From assembly GCA_037189845.1 (NCBI GenBank), contig JBBCIS010000011.1, positions 1-51,934 of the forward strand: 51,934 nt of DNA. Direction: 5' to 3'. The DNA is from JAMLHH01 sp037189845 (GTDB lineage: Bacteria; Bacteroidota; Bacteroidia; Chitinophagales; JADIYW01). The notes below the pieces were generated by a model. It was given only the letters and a program-made list of their open reading frames with translations, was not told where the DNA came from and ran no database searches. A program made the translations under genes and the position numbers. How positions within the stretch are numbered: the first letter of the stretch is position 1; each line of letters starts with the position of its first letter. Below, in pieces: positions 8,033 through 17,313 of the stretch.

Positions 8033-8106
8033 TGGTCCCACCTGGGCTCGAACCAGGGACCCTCTGATTATGAGTCAGATGCTCTAACCGGCTGAGCTAT
8101 AGGACC
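8033..8106 (-). tRNA. tRNA with CAU anticodon (Met or Ile2)
   Basis: A full cloverleaf reads on the minus strand. The acceptor GGTCCTA pairs with TGGGACC, followed by A73. The D-arm contains AGCTCAGCCGGTTAGAGC. The anticodon stem TCTGA/TCAGA holds loop CTCATAA (anticodon CAT), and the T-arm holds GGTTCGAGCC. CCA is not encoded. C4-G69 and C5-G68 are acceptor features associated with lysidine-modified tRNA-Ile2, so this could be Ile2 (AUA decoding) rather than elongator Met; the sequence alone does not settle it. It is not an initiator type. Confidence 0.93.
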
Positions 8107-8215
8107 CGACATTGCTGTCATAAAGGAATGCAAAAGTACATTATTCTTTAATTTTTCAAATAGTTCCGGACGATTTTTTTAAATTAAGTACTGGAGTTGT
8201 GTTTGAGATGAAAGC

Positions 8216-8476
8216 TTATCCGGAAGTTTCATTGTATATCTTTTCTCTCAACTCAGGATATTTTACCAGGTTGCAGATATAGGAGGACGATTTCATCAAT
8301 TTGATTTTCTTTTCTATTTTGATAGCGTGATATATATCAGTGGTTGGAATCCAGAGGTGCAATATCCAGTCGGAAGCAGAGGCGGTATATTTGTGTGCTC
8401 CGTATGAATGAAGATTGTGATGGAGTATCCTCTTTTCATAACCAACTTGAGTAGAACCGATATAAAATCTGTTCAA
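8216..8476 (-). pseudogene. GIY-YIG domain protein, 5'-truncated or using a non-ATG start
   Basis: The frame encodes NRFYIGSTQVGYEKRILHHN, and later AIKIEKKIKLMKSSSYICNL, the core of short UvrC-type GIY-YIG domain proteins. Full-length members begin about ten residues earlier with a strand such as YYVYIL followed by NRFYIGST. Here the upstream in-frame sequence lacks that strand and any ATG back to an in-frame TGA, so only TTG at 8476 could start it. The first GIY strand appears to be missing, which argues for a truncated gene. It begins 25 bp after the aminotransferase stop on the same strand. Function, if any, is unknown. Confidence 0.55.
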
Positions 8477-8501
8477 TTTTTCACTTCGTGTAAACGTCTT
8501 C

Positions 8502-9620
8502 TTATTTCGAATCCATCACATCTTCAATAGCTCGTTCAATATTCATTAATCCCTGTTTAAATTCCTCTTCACCGGGATATCCGAACCCAATTCGCATATA
8601 GCGGTCATCTTGTTCGAACCAATGTCCACACCCGACGACAGTGCTATACTCTTCGGTAAGTTTTTGATAAAAAGCAGAAATGTTTAAAGAAATTTCATCT
8701 TTAATTTTTACAAAAGCCACCACCCCGCCCTGTGGAGCATTCCACTCCAGGAATTTTGACGTTTGCATGAAACCATCAAAGATAATTTTGTTCTTTTTTG
8801 CCCAATCGAGCTGAAATTGAAGAATTTGCTCTCTTTTCTTAAAAACTTGTAGTGCAACAGCTTCATCCAAAATACTTCCGCAGATAATGATTTGCTCCTT
8901 GGCAGCAAGAAATTTTTCCATGAGATGCATGTCCTTGCAAATTATCCACCCGATTCTAATTCCGGGAACCCCGTACGCTTTAGAGAGCGAAGCAACACTA
9001 ATGACGCAATCATTCATTCCGGCAGCATAGGCAGGTGCAGTAGAACTCAGAAGTAAATCTCTGTAGGTTTCATCGACCAATAAATTTGCGCCGGCATTTT
9101 TAGCTATAGTAATCAGTTGCGTTATTTCTTCCTGCGAATAAATAATTCCGGTAGGATTATGTGGTGTGGTAATACTAATGAGCTTGGTGTTGGGTTGAAT
9201 TACTCTTTCTATTTGAGTTAGATCCAATCGGTATCCCGAATCAAACTGAAGGTCGATATACGTTATTTCACAACCAATGGCTTTGGGAGTTTCAATGTTT
9301 GTAGCGTAATTCGGTCTTAATACAATGAGGTGGTCTTCTTTCTGTAAAAGGCTGGTAGCTATAAAAAATAGTGCTCCGGCAGCACCGGGAGTAATGAGGA
9401 CATGTGAGGCATTCAGATTTGAATCTCCTTCTACAACAGCAGTTCTTAGAGCGTCATCACCTCTATGTACGCCGTAGCTCAATAGAAGGTCTTCCGGAAT
9501 AATATCGAGTTGTTTTAAGCTCAAATCTCTGACAGAACTTTCTGCCAAATTATATTTGATAGTAGAATATCCTCTTTCCTCCGGCGATTCCGCCTCAATG
9601 GGCATTCGTTGGTATAGCAT
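8502..9620 (-). CDS. Fold-type I PLP aminotransferase (class I/II)
   Basis: This 372-residue enzyme has GAAGALFFIATSL (phosphate-binding region), NPTGII near 155-160, DETYRDLL (Asp near 183, pyridine nitrogen) and SLSKAYGVPGIRIGW with the Schiff-base Lys near 214. It is close to the aspartate/aromatic aminotransferase or capreomycidine-synthase-like subgroup. The substrate cannot be read from sequence and the neighbours give no pathway. The start ATG is at 9620; a TATCTTTA element ends only three bases before it, suggesting a leaderless or very short-leader mRNA. A downstream start at MPIEAESPEERG is possible but less well supported. Confidence 0.82.
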   Translation of the reverse strand: MLYQRMPIEAESPEERGYSTIKYNLAESSVRDLSLKQLDIIPEDLLLSYGVHRGDDALRTAVVEGDSNLNASHVLITPGAAGALFFIATSLLQKEDHLIVLRPNYATNIETPKAIGCEITYIDLQFDSGYRLDLTQIERVIQPNTKLISITTPHNPTGIIYSQEEITQLITIAKNAGANLLVDETYRDLLLSSTAPAYAAGMNDCVISVASLSKAYGVPGIRIGWIICKDMHLMEKFLAAKEQIIICGSILDEAVALQVFKKREQILQFQLDWAKKNKIIFDGFMQTSKFLEWNAPQGGVVAFVKIKDEISLNISAFYQKLTEEYSTVVGCGHWFEQDDRYMRIGFGYPGEEEFKQGLMNIERAIEDVMDSK

Positions 9621-9623
9621 AAC

Positions 9624-9631
9624 TAAAGATA
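9624..9631 (-). promoter_or_regulatory. -7 promoter element abutting the aminotransferase start
   Basis: On the minus strand TATCTTTA is followed by GTT and then the ATG at 9620, the same arrangement as at 5840-5853. A transcription start at or next to the initiation codon is inferred. No good -33 element is evident. Confidence 0.4.
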
Positions 9632-9903
9632 GTAAGACTGCTTAAAATGTTGAAGGCAGGACGGAAATTTAAATATTGCACTGTTTTCAACTTTTCTTAG
9701 AAAAGAAATCTATTCATGTGTTCAATGAAAATATCAGATAAAAGTTCTGTTAAATACTGCAAAAGGAAAGACTCGTTCTAAATTATCGACTTTTGAAGTG
9801 AGAAATCCTTTTATTATGGGATATTACTAATAAATAATGCAAATATTCTCTTTCTGACCAAGATATTTGAACACAGAATATCAAATTTTTGTATTCAAAT
9901 AGG

Positions 9904-9911
9904 TATCTTTG
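9904..9911 (+). promoter_or_regulatory. acnB promoter -7 element
   Basis: TATCTTTG is a perfect TAnnTTTG match, 79 bp upstream of the acnB start. An inverted repeat ATTTGAA...TTCAAAT (9865-9871 with 9894-9900) lies over the -15 to -45 region and could be an operator or chance. The remaining 9632-9864 intergenic sequence shows no gene. Confidence 0.55.
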
Positions 9912-9990
9912 CGCCTTGAAAACGATTGATTGATTAACACTAAAAAATGTATCGGTTCACAAGGCCTTTTACATTGAAAAGACTACTGTT

Positions 9991-12756
9991 ATGAGCATTT
10001 ATAAGGATTACATGAAGGAAATTGAAGAACGTAAAGAACAAGGTCTTCATCCTAAACCAATTGACGGCGCTGAATTACTGAGCGAAATCATTGAGCAAAT
10101 TAAAGATTTAAACAACGAGTATCGTACTGACTCTCTTAAATTTTTTATCTACAACACTTTGCCGGGTACTACTCCTGCGGCTGGTGTAAAAGCTAAATTT
10201 TTAAAAGAAATCATCTTAGGCGAAGCAGTTGTCAATGAAATCACTCCGGTGTATGCTTTTGAATTGTTGTCTCACATGAAAGGTGGTCCTTCTATCGAAG
10301 TGCTTTTAGATTTAGCATTAGGTAGTGACGAAGCAATTGCTAAACAAGCTGCTGAAGTTCTAAAAACACAAGTTTTCCTTTATGAAGCAGATACAGAGCG
10401 TTTAAAAGACGCTTACAATGCAGGTAATGCTATTGCTAAAGATATTTTAGAAAGCTACGCAAAAGCTGAGTTCTTTACCAAACTACCTGAAATCGCTGAA
10501 GAAATCAAAGTAGTAACTTATATCGCTGCTGAAGGTGATATCTCTACAGACTTACTTTCTCCGGGTAACCAGGCGCACTCTCGTTCTGACCGTGAGCTGC
10601 ATGGTCTGTGTATGATCACTCCTGAAGCACAACAGGAGATCAGAGCTCTGCAGGCACAACATCCGGATGCGAGCGTGATGCTGATCGCTGAAAAAGGTAC
10701 AATGGGCGTAGGGTCATCCCGTATGTCCGGTGTAAACAACGTAGCATTATGGACAGGTAAACAAGCCAGCCCTTATGTTCCTTTTGTCAATATTGCTCCG
10801 ATCGTAGCGGGTACTAACGGTATTTCTCCGATCTTCTTAACTACAGTGGACGTAACCGGTGGTATCGGTATCGACCTGAAAAACTGGGTGAAGAAAACTG
10901 ACGAAAACGGTAACGTAGTTCGTAATGAAAAAGGTGAGCCGGTTTTAGAACAAGCATATTCTGTAGCTACAGGTACTGTTTTAACAATCAATACAAAAAC
11001 TAAAAAATTATACAACGGTGATAAAGAATTGATTGATATTTCCCGTTCTTTAACACCACAAAAAATGGAGTTTATCAAGGCCGGTGGTTCTTACGCTATC
11101 GTATTTGGTAAGAAAATCCAGACTTTTGCAGCGCAAACTTTAGGTATACAAGCTCCTGCAGTATTTGCACCCGCAAAAGAAGTTTCTGTAGAAGGTCAGG
11201 GCTTAACAGCAGTTGAAAAAATCTTCAACAGAAATGCTGTAGGTGTAACACCGGGTAAAGTATTACATGCCGGTTCTGACGTTCGTGTAAAAGTGAATAT
11301 CGTAGGTTCTCAGGATACTACCGGTCTGATGACAGCTCAGGAACTGGAAGCAATGGCTGCAACCGTTATCTCTCCAAGCGTGGATGGCGCATACCAGTCA
11401 GGTTGTCATACAGCATCAGTCTGGGACAAAAAAGCACAGGCTAACATCCCTAAGCTGATGAAATTCATGAATGAATTCGGTTTGATCACAGCTCGTGACC
11501 CTAAAGGAGTTTATCACTCTATGACCGACGTTATTCACAAGGTATTGAATGATATCACTATTGATGAGTGGGCTATCATTATCGGTGGTGACTCTCATAC
11601 AAGAATGTCAAAAGGTGTTGCATTCGGTGCAGACTCCGGTACAGTTGCATTAGCATTGGCTACCGGTGAAGCAACGATGCCGATTCCTGAGTCTGTGAAA
11701 GTGACTTTCAAAGGAAAAATGAAAGAATTCATCGATTTCCGTGATGTAGTGCACGCTACTCAGCTGCAAATGCTACAGCAATTTGGTGGGGAGAACGTAT
11801 TCCAGGGAAGAATCATCGAGGTACATATCGGTACACTTTTAGCTGACCAGGCATTTACATTCACTGACTGGACTGCTGAGATGAAAGCAAAAGCTTCTAT
11901 CTGTATTTCTCAGGATGATACTTTGATCCAATCATTGGAAATTGCTAAATCCCGTATCCAGATCATGATTGACAAGGGTATGGAGAATAAAAACAATGTT
12001 CTTCACGGATTGATCGAAAAAGCCAACAAGCGTATCGAAGAAATCAGATCAGGTGCTAAGCCTGCATTACAACCGGATGCAAATGCCAAGTATTATGCTG
12101 AAGTTGTGATTGACTTGGATTTGATTGCTGAACCGATGATCGCTGACCCGGATGTAAACAATGCTGACGTATCAAAACGTTATACGCACGATACTATCAG
12201 AGATCTGACATACTACGGTGGTGACAAGAAAGTGGACTTAGGATTCGTGGGTTCCTGTATGGTACACAAAGACGACCTGAAAATCGTTTCTCAAATGCTG
12301 AGAAATATTGAGAAAAATGAAGGTACCGTAAAATTCAATGCTCCACTGGTGGTTGCGGCTCCTACTTATAATATTATCGATGAATTGAAAGCCGAAGGAG
12401 ACTGGGAACTATTACAGAAATACTCCGGTTTCGAGTTTAGCGACTTATTACCTAAAAGCACTGCACGTACTGAATACGAAAATATCATGTATTTAGAGCG
12501 TCCGGGTTGTAACCTTTGTATGGGTAATCAGGAGAAAGCTGAAAAAGGAGATACTGTATTGGCTACCTCCACCCGTCTTTTCCAGGGTCGTGTAGTAGAA
12601 GACAGAGATGGTAAAAAAGGAGAATCCTTATTAGCATCTACTCCTGTAGTAGTATTATCAGCTGTTTTAGGAAGAATACCAAATGCAGATGAGTACAAAT
12701 CAGCTGTTGATGGTATCAACCTGACAAAATTTACGCCTATCTCAGCGACTAAATAA
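9991..12756 (+). CDS. acnB: Bifunctional aconitate hydratase 2 / 2-methylisocitrate dehydratase
   Basis: AcnB interconverts citrate and isocitrate through cis-aconitate in the TCA cycle and can also hydrate 2-methyl-cis-aconitate. The N-terminal HEAT-like domain (about residues 1-160) that sets AcnB apart from AcnA is present (MSIYKDYMKEIEERKEQGLHPKPID). A swivelling domain follows, then the catalytic domains with the [4Fe-4S] ligands in GSCMVHKDD and GCNLCMGNQ. GGDSHTRMSKGVAFGADSG is the substrate-binding segment. The 921 residues are slightly longer than the E. coli enzyme. It is a single-gene unit with its own promoter and terminator. The sequence is visibly less A/T-rich than the flanking genes, consistent with high expression. 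Confidence 0.97.
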   Translation: MSIYKDYMKEIEERKEQGLHPKPIDGAELLSEIIEQIKDLNNEYRTDSLKFFIYNTLPGTTPAAGVKAKFLKEIILGEAVVNEITPVYAFELLSHMKGGPSIEVLLDLALGSDEAIAKQAAEVLKTQVFLYEADTERLKDAYNAGNAIAKDILESYAKAEFFTKLPEIAEEIKVVTYIAAEGDISTDLLSPGNQAHSRSDRELHGLCMITPEAQQEIRALQAQHPDASVMLIAEKGTMGVGSSRMSGVNNVALWTGKQASPYVPFVNIAPIVAGTNGISPIFLTTVDVTGGIGIDLKNWVKKTDENGNVVRNEKGEPVLEQAYSVATGTVLTINTKTKKLYNGDKELIDISRSLTPQKMEFIKAGGSYAIVFGKKIQTFAAQTLGIQAPAVFAPAKEVSVEGQGLTAVEKIFNRNAVGVTPGKVLHAGSDVRVKVNIVGSQDTTGLMTAQELEAMAATVISPSVDGAYQSGCHTASVWDKKAQANIPKLMKFMNEFGLITARDPKGVYHSMTDVIHKVLNDITIDEWAIIIGGDSHTRMSKGVAFGADSGTVALALATGEATMPIPESVKVTFKGKMKEFIDFRDVVHATQLQMLQQFGGENVFQGRIIEVHIGTLLADQAFTFTDWTAEMKAKASICISQDDTLIQSLEIAKSRIQIMIDKGMENKNNVLHGLIEKANKRIEEIRSGAKPALQPDANAKYYAEVVIDLDLIAEPMIADPDVNNADVSKRYTHDTIRDLTYYGGDKKVDLGFVGSCMVHKDDLKIVSQMLRNIEKNEGTVKFNAPLVVAAPTYNIIDELKAEGDWELLQKYSGFEFSDLLPKSTARTEYENIMYLERPGCNLCMGNQEKAEKGDTVLATSTRLFQGRVVEDRDGKKGESLLASTPVVVLSAVLGRIPNADEYKSAVDGINLTKFTPISATK

Positions 12757-12780
12757 TCAGATAGACTGTAATATAAAATC

Positions 12781-12808
12781 AAGGCTGTCCATTTGGGCAG
12801 CCTTTTTT
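12781..12808 (+). terminator. acnB terminator
   Basis: The stem AAGGCTGTCC with GGGCAGCCTT (ATTT loop) is followed by TTTTTTG, 25 bp after the acnB stop. Confidence 0.85.
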
Positions 12809-12911
12809 GTTTCAGGAATGCTTTGATAACTCAAAGATAGTTGTCTGTAGCTCATTCAATTTTCTAATGTTCAGGGAATTTTTTAAAGTTTTTTTATTTC
12901 TGTTCAATAGC

Positions 12912-12919
12912 TATCTTAG
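12912..12919 (+). promoter_or_regulatory. -7-like element upstream of the T9SS protein
   Basis: TATCTTAG lies 20 bp before the ATG at 12939 and resembles TAnnTTTG, with a T-rich run upstream. Confidence 0.35.
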
Positions 12920-12938
12920 ATTATATAAATTTCTATCC

Positions 12939-15851
12939 ATGAAAAATATTTACCTCCTGTTGATTTTTCTTCTGACGGGTACATCGCTGTTCGCCCAGAC
13001 ATATACCGGAGATCTTACGCTGACTACACAGGCAGAAGTAGATGCATTTAATTATGATAAGATTGTAGGTAGTTTACAAATTAGTGGGTCAGATATTGTA
13101 AATATTGACAGCTTATATAAACTGGATAGTCTTATAGGATATGGTTTATTTATTGAGAATACTAAAATCTCCGATTTACATGGACTTAGAAATACAAAAT
13201 CATTGGTTCAACGACATAGGCTTCAAGTTTCGGGAAATACCGAACTGATTAGCATAGATGATTTGAAAGGTTATATGACATCATTGTATGATAAAAACGT
13301 AGAACATAGTGAGGTGTTTGATACTATAGTTATCAGAAACAATCCTAAGCTAACGGATATTGAATTGTTTTTTAAAACAGGTAATAATGTTGGAGTACAA
13401 GTTCTGGCTATTGATAATAATGACAACTTGAAAAATATTGACTTTAATAATGCGTGTAAGGTGATTCATCTGTATGTTAAAAATAATGACGGAATTTCTA
13501 AATTGACTTTACCTAGTTTTCCGGATGAGCTACAAACATTATATGTAGAAAATAATCTGAAACTGGACAGTATTGTATATTTTATGGAGATAGGATATGG
13601 AAGTCCGTTATATGATGCACCAACCGTATTTTTTAAGGACAATCCTGCCCTGACATATTTAGACTATATGGGCTTCTATTATATGGAGAGTGTCACGGTG
13701 GAAAACAATAATAGCTTAAATAACCTGAATTTCCTGAGCCAACTTTCAAATTCAGAATATTCAAGAATCGGGAATCTAAAGGTGGTAAATAATTCAAGCT
13801 TAGTGAATTGTTGTGCTATTCAAGGTATATTGTCCAGGGAGAATTATGAAACAGCAGAAATTTCTAATAATCCGTTTGCATGTAATAACGTACAGCAAAT
13901 TATAGACAGCTGTGATGCCGGTCCTAAAAATATTATTTACGGTAAAATCTATTTAGATAAAAATAACAATGATCAGCCTGATGAATCAGATGTGTTTATA
14001 AATAATATCATGTTGTCTGTACTTGTCAACGAAGGTACTTATTCTATAATGACTCCACCTACAGGTTTTTTTGTAGTCTCTTCAGATGTTGGTCATACTA
14101 AAATTACTCCAGCTGCTACCATAGGTACATTCAGATTTGAACCGGCATCCCATATAATTACAAGAGATAATTACGGGAACCGGGATACCGTTTATTTTAA
14201 GGTTGTAGCTGATACAATTGTTAATGACGCTTCTGTATCTATGACGAGCAATTATGTGACCCGGAAAGATCAGGAGAATGCATATATCATTACGTATAAC
14301 AATGAAGGAGGAGATTCTTATAATGGAAAAGTTAAGTTGAAGCTGGATAATAAATTAATTTTTAAAGATGCACTACCTGCGCCTAACTCTACCAGTGGCG
14401 ACACTTTGATATGGGATGTTACTGATATGCCTTTGTTCAGTCAAAAAAGCATAAAAGTAAATGTAACAGGATCTGGCAGTATAATGGTCAATGATTCATT
14501 AAGCAGCTATGTGGAAATAGGAAATGATTTATCAGATGCGACACCATCCAATAATCACTATGTTTTCAAGGAAGTTGTATCGGCTACTTATGAGGTAAAT
14601 AATAAGTCCGTGGATATTACCTTCTTGTCATCAGAAGCTGTAGCCGAATGGAATTATCTGACTTATACCATTCGTTTTCAGAATACTACTAATGATACTG
14701 TAAATAATGTCGTGATTAATGACGTGGGCAATATATTGGATTGGAATACTTTTCAACCTTTGAGCGCTTCACATCCATATACTTTTAAAAGAAAGGACAA
14801 TACCCTGACTTTTAATTTTTCTGATATCAAACTACCAGGAAGCGCGGTGGATGAAACTGGAAGCAGAGGGTTTTTGACATTTAAAGTGAAGTACAGTAAG
14901 AATCTAAGGGCCGGAGTGCATCATCCGACAAATTCAGCAAATATTAGCTTCGATCATAGTGAGCCAGTGAATACAAACACAGCAACTACTTTGTCTATAG
15001 GCGTGACAGCTGGTACGGATATTACTATTTGTTTAGGCCAAAGAGTTGTGCTTAGAGCGAGTGGGGCCAGCAGCTATCTTTGGAGTACAGGAGCAACCGG
15101 TGCAAGTATTTCAATAACTCCGACTGTTACGACCAGTTATTTTGTTACAGGTACAGTAGGGCCGCATCAGCAAACAGATACCGTTACTGTATATGTAGTG
15201 GATAATTTGGTGAGAGAAAGCTATCCTTCTATTTGTGAGGGTGATGCTTTCGATTTTAATGGAAATTCCTATACAGAATCAGGAACCTATAGAGATACTA
15301 TTCCCGGAGCTTTCTGTGATAGCATTATCATCCATCATCTTACAGTAAAACCTTTACCTAATGTTGATTTTACAAAGTCACTCAACCAGAATGTTGTAGA
15401 GCTGACCGCTCCTGATGGAAATGATACTTACAGCTGGTCGTTGGGAGATGGCAATACATCCGGAGAACAAAATCCTGTTCATACTTATCTTTCTACCGGG
15501 CAATTCTATATTGTGTTGAATGCTACACTGGATGATTGTTCTGCAACGAAAACTGATTCGATAAGCATTATTGTAACAAAGGACAGAAGCAATATCTCTT
15601 TTGTTAATTCGGTGAAAATTTTTCCTAACCCGGCAAATAATTATCTTACTATAGACCTGACAGCAACGAAGCAGGCTACATTCAGGATATCACTATTTAG
15701 TGTGGATGGAAAAACATTAATGATAAAACATTATAACAAAACCTCTGTTATTCTGGACAATCTGAACCTTTCAAAGCTGCCTGCTGGAATGTATCACCTG
15801 AGAATAGAGTCAGAAGGAAAGCAGGCTACATATAATATTATCAGGCAATAG
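12939..15851 (+). CDS. Secreted multidomain protein with type IX sorting domain and PKD domain
   Basis: About 970 residues from the ATG at 12939; extending upstream needs a TTG and adds a non-signal-like stretch. MKNIYLLLIFLLTGTSLFAQ is a signal peptide. Residues about 20-350 form a repetitive leucine/asparagine-rich region reminiscent of receptor-L or LRR-like repeats. A short SdrD/CNA-B-like strand follows (KIYLDKNNNDQPDESD), then DUF11-like and DUF7619-like beta domains (TYTIRFQNTTNDTVNNVVINDV). A PKD domain (YSWSLGDGNTSGEQNPVHTY) and a Por secretion tail (VKIFPNPANNYLTIDL...LPAGMYHLRIESEG) close it. It is exported and probably anchored at the cell surface through the type IX system. The protein at 22057 shares this architecture. 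The binding partner is unknown. The DPNDK motif usual in the DUF7619-like domain is degenerate here (YEVNNKSVD). Confidence 0.85.
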   Translation: MKNIYLLLIFLLTGTSLFAQTYTGDLTLTTQAEVDAFNYDKIVGSLQISGSDIVNIDSLYKLDSLIGYGLFIENTKISDLHGLRNTKSLVQRHRLQVSGNTELISIDDLKGYMTSLYDKNVEHSEVFDTIVIRNNPKLTDIELFFKTGNNVGVQVLAIDNNDNLKNIDFNNACKVIHLYVKNNDGISKLTLPSFPDELQTLYVENNLKLDSIVYFMEIGYGSPLYDAPTVFFKDNPALTYLDYMGFYYMESVTVENNNSLNNLNFLSQLSNSEYSRIGNLKVVNNSSLVNCCAIQGILSRENYETAEISNNPFACNNVQQIIDSCDAGPKNIIYGKIYLDKNNNDQPDESDVFINNIMLSVLVNEGTYSIMTPPTGFFVVSSDVGHTKITPAATIGTFRFEPASHIITRDNYGNRDTVYFKVVADTIVNDASVSMTSNYVTRKDQENAYIITYNNEGGDSYNGKVKLKLDNKLIFKDALPAPNSTSGDTLIWDVTDMPLFSQKSIKVNVTGSGSIMVNDSLSSYVEIGNDLSDATPSNNHYVFKEVVSATYEVNNKSVDITFLSSEAVAEWNYLTYTIRFQNTTNDTVNNVVINDVGNILDWNTFQPLSASHPYTFKRKDNTLTFNFSDIKLPGSAVDETGSRGFLTFKVKYSKNLRAGVHHPTNSANISFDHSEPVNTNTATTLSIGVTAGTDITICLGQRVVLRASGASSYLWSTGATGASISITPTVTTSYFVTGTVGPHQQTDTVTVYVVDNLVRESYPSICEGDAFDFNGNSYTESGTYRDTIPGAFCDSIIIHHLTVKPLPNVDFTKSLNQNVVELTAPDGNDTYSWSLGDGNTSGEQNPVHTYLSTGQFYIVLNATLDDCSATKTDSISIIVTKDRSNISFVNSVKIFPNPANNYLTIDLTATKQATFRISLFSVDGKTLMIKHYNKTSVILDNLNLSKLPAGMYHLRIESEGKQATYNIIRQ

Positions 15852-15874
15852 TACAGAACTCAAAAATATATCAG

Positions 15875-15903
15875 AAAGCTGTCCGAAAGGGTGGCTTTTT
15901 TTG
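15875..15903 (+). terminator. Terminator of the T9SS gene
   Basis: A 10-bp stem with G-U pairs (15875-15884 with 15889-15898) around a GAAA tetraloop is followed by a T-run, 23 bp after the stop codon. Confidence 0.78.
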
Positions 15904-16044
15904 TTTTTAAGCAAGATAACGGCGATCTGATGTCCGTCATCCGCTGTCAAAATCAAGGCAGTCTCACTTTACTTGTTCTGAAGGTTTTCAGTATAACAAC
16001 TATATCTGCCCATGAATGTATATCATAAATAGTTTAAATTACTG

Positions 16045-16075
16045 TTTATAGCATGCGTGTTTTTTTCTATATTTG
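16045..16075 (+). promoter_or_regulatory. Promoter of the MarR gene
   Basis: TTTA (16045-16048), a 19-bp spacer and TATATTTG (16068-16075) closely match the Bacteroidota promoter pattern, 33 bp ahead of the MarR start. Confidence 0.55.
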
Positions 16076-16108
16076 TTCACCGATTTTTTAATTTGAATAT
16101 CTTACTGG

Positions 16109-16528
16109 ATGGATTTATACTACGCCTTGCTGATAGAAAGAAGCTGGAAAAAGCTGAAGCACGAACTTCAGAAGGAACTGTATAGATTGGGCTATGACAT
16201 TACTGTTGACCAGTGGGTGATTATCTATGAGCTCTATACCAAAGGAACTTTGTCGCAGATAGATCTGGCTACAAATACCTATAAAGATGCTCCGACTGTT
16301 ACCAGAATTATAGATTTATTGCTCAATAAAGGTTATGTCGAAAAAGTACCTTGCCCGGTAGACAGGAGAAAATTCAGAATTTCTTTATCCCAAAAAGGTC
16401 GTGAAATGGTAGGTGACTTTCATCCGCACCTGATGGCTTTTCGTAGAAAAGGATGGACAAATCTGTCAGAAGAAGATTTCTATACTCTTCAAAGGCTGAT
16501 GAACCAGATTTTTGACAATTTTGAGTAG
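16109..16528 (+). CDS. MarR-family transcriptional regulator
   Basis: This 139-residue winged-helix regulator shows the MarR layout: N-terminal dimer helices, then DQWVIIYELYTKGTLSQIDLATNTYKDAPTVTRIIDLLLNKGYVEKV (helix-turn-helix, about 33-80), the wing with PCPVDRRKFRISLSQKGREMV (the D-x-R wing signature), and a C-terminal dimerisation helix. Such proteins act as ligand-responsive repressors or activators of nearby genes. The target here is unclear: the neighbouring HugZ-like gene is convergent, so direct control of it from this promoter region is not suggested. The start is ATG at 16109. Confidence 0.88.
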   Translation: MDLYYALLIERSWKKLKHELQKELYRLGYDITVDQWVIIYELYTKGTLSQIDLATNTYKDAPTVTRIIDLLLNKGYVEKVPCPVDRRKFRISLSQKGREMVGDFHPHLMAFRRKGWTNLSEEDFYTLQRLMNQIFDNFE

Positions 16529-16610
16529 AGACTGTTTAAAGTTTAAATTGTTTAAGGGTTTTTACCGTCAAGCACAGGTGATATTTTTGTTTTGTCGCTA
16601 TCTCGTCTAA

Positions 16611-16655
16611 AATAAAAAGGAGACAAAGCCTTCAGTCTTTTGTCTCCCTTATTTA
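16611..16655. terminator. Bidirectional terminator between convergent genes
   Basis: The stem GGAGACAAA (16619-16627) with TTTGTCTCC (16639-16647) is flanked by an A-rich and a T-rich run, so it can end both the MarR transcript (plus) and the HugZ-like transcript (minus). Confidence 0.8.
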
Positions 16656-16667
16656 AGTTTATTTTTT

Positions 16668-17213
16668 TTATTTTTTCTCTTCTCTGGTAGTATGAGCGAT
16701 GTCATTTCTGTGCTGAACGATTTCCAGCTGGTCACTTACAAAATATGCACTACCAAATCCGTTGACATAAGCACCTTTCAATGGAATGAGCTCTATCATG
16801 ATGAAATCATCCATACCTGTTAAAAGGTCTAAGATTTTTCCGTGTTTTTCCTGAAGTTTGGCAACTGCTGTGGTCCAGAGCTCAGAATCTCTCTCTACTT
16901 GCTGAGTGGTGGCATCCAGCGTCAGTCTGTGGCGGGCATAGATTTGTTTGGTAGCAGATTCATCTTCGATAAACATGACTGATGTCTTTTTGATATCTTT
17001 CAGATTTCTGGTGTGACGAGCCATGAAAGACACAAGGATATAGAATTTATTGTCTATCTGCGCAAAAGGTGCATAGCTGGCGCTTGGGTTGCCATCTGCA
17101 TCTACAGTTCCGAGAATGACAGACTGGCTGCCGTCAATTAATTCTTTGATTTTAGGAACCAAAGGTTTGGTTTTTTTCTGTGCTTCCTGCACCGCATTAT
17201 TAGTATCACTCAT
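16668..17213 (-). CDS. HugZ/HutZ-like pyridoxamine 5'-phosphate oxidase-fold protein
   Basis: This 181-residue split-barrel protein reads VPKIKELIDGSQSVILGTVDADGNPSASYAPFAQIDNKFYILVSFMARHTRNLK, the N-terminal FMN- or heme-binding split barrel. The C-terminal GAYVNGFGSAYFV is characteristic of the HugZ/HutZ heme-utilisation family. Those proteins bind heme and can degrade it, although many family members are untested. No heme uptake genes lie beside it. It ends in a Lys/Glu-rich tail (HTTREEKK). The start is ATG at 17213. The heme role is inferred from family only. Confidence 0.75.
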   Translation of the reverse strand: MSDTNNAVQEAQKKTKPLVPKIKELIDGSQSVILGTVDADGNPSASYAPFAQIDNKFYILVSFMARHTRNLKDIKKTSVMFIEDESATKQIYARHRLTLDATTQQVERDSELWTTAVAKLQEKHGKILDLLTGMDDFIMIELIPLKGAYVNGFGSAYFVSDQLEIVQHRNDIAHTTREEKK

Positions 17214-17313
17214 GAGATATGTTCTGAATTGAAGTTTAAAACTATTGCAAGTTAGAGATTTTTAGTGCTACGGATAATTGTTGTTTGGTGACAATATTTG
17301 TGATATTAAATAC

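Noticed and set aside
12807..12938. Upstream extension of the T9SS gene
   Set aside because: It needs a TTG inside the acnB terminator. The ATG at 12939 directly begins a good signal peptide.
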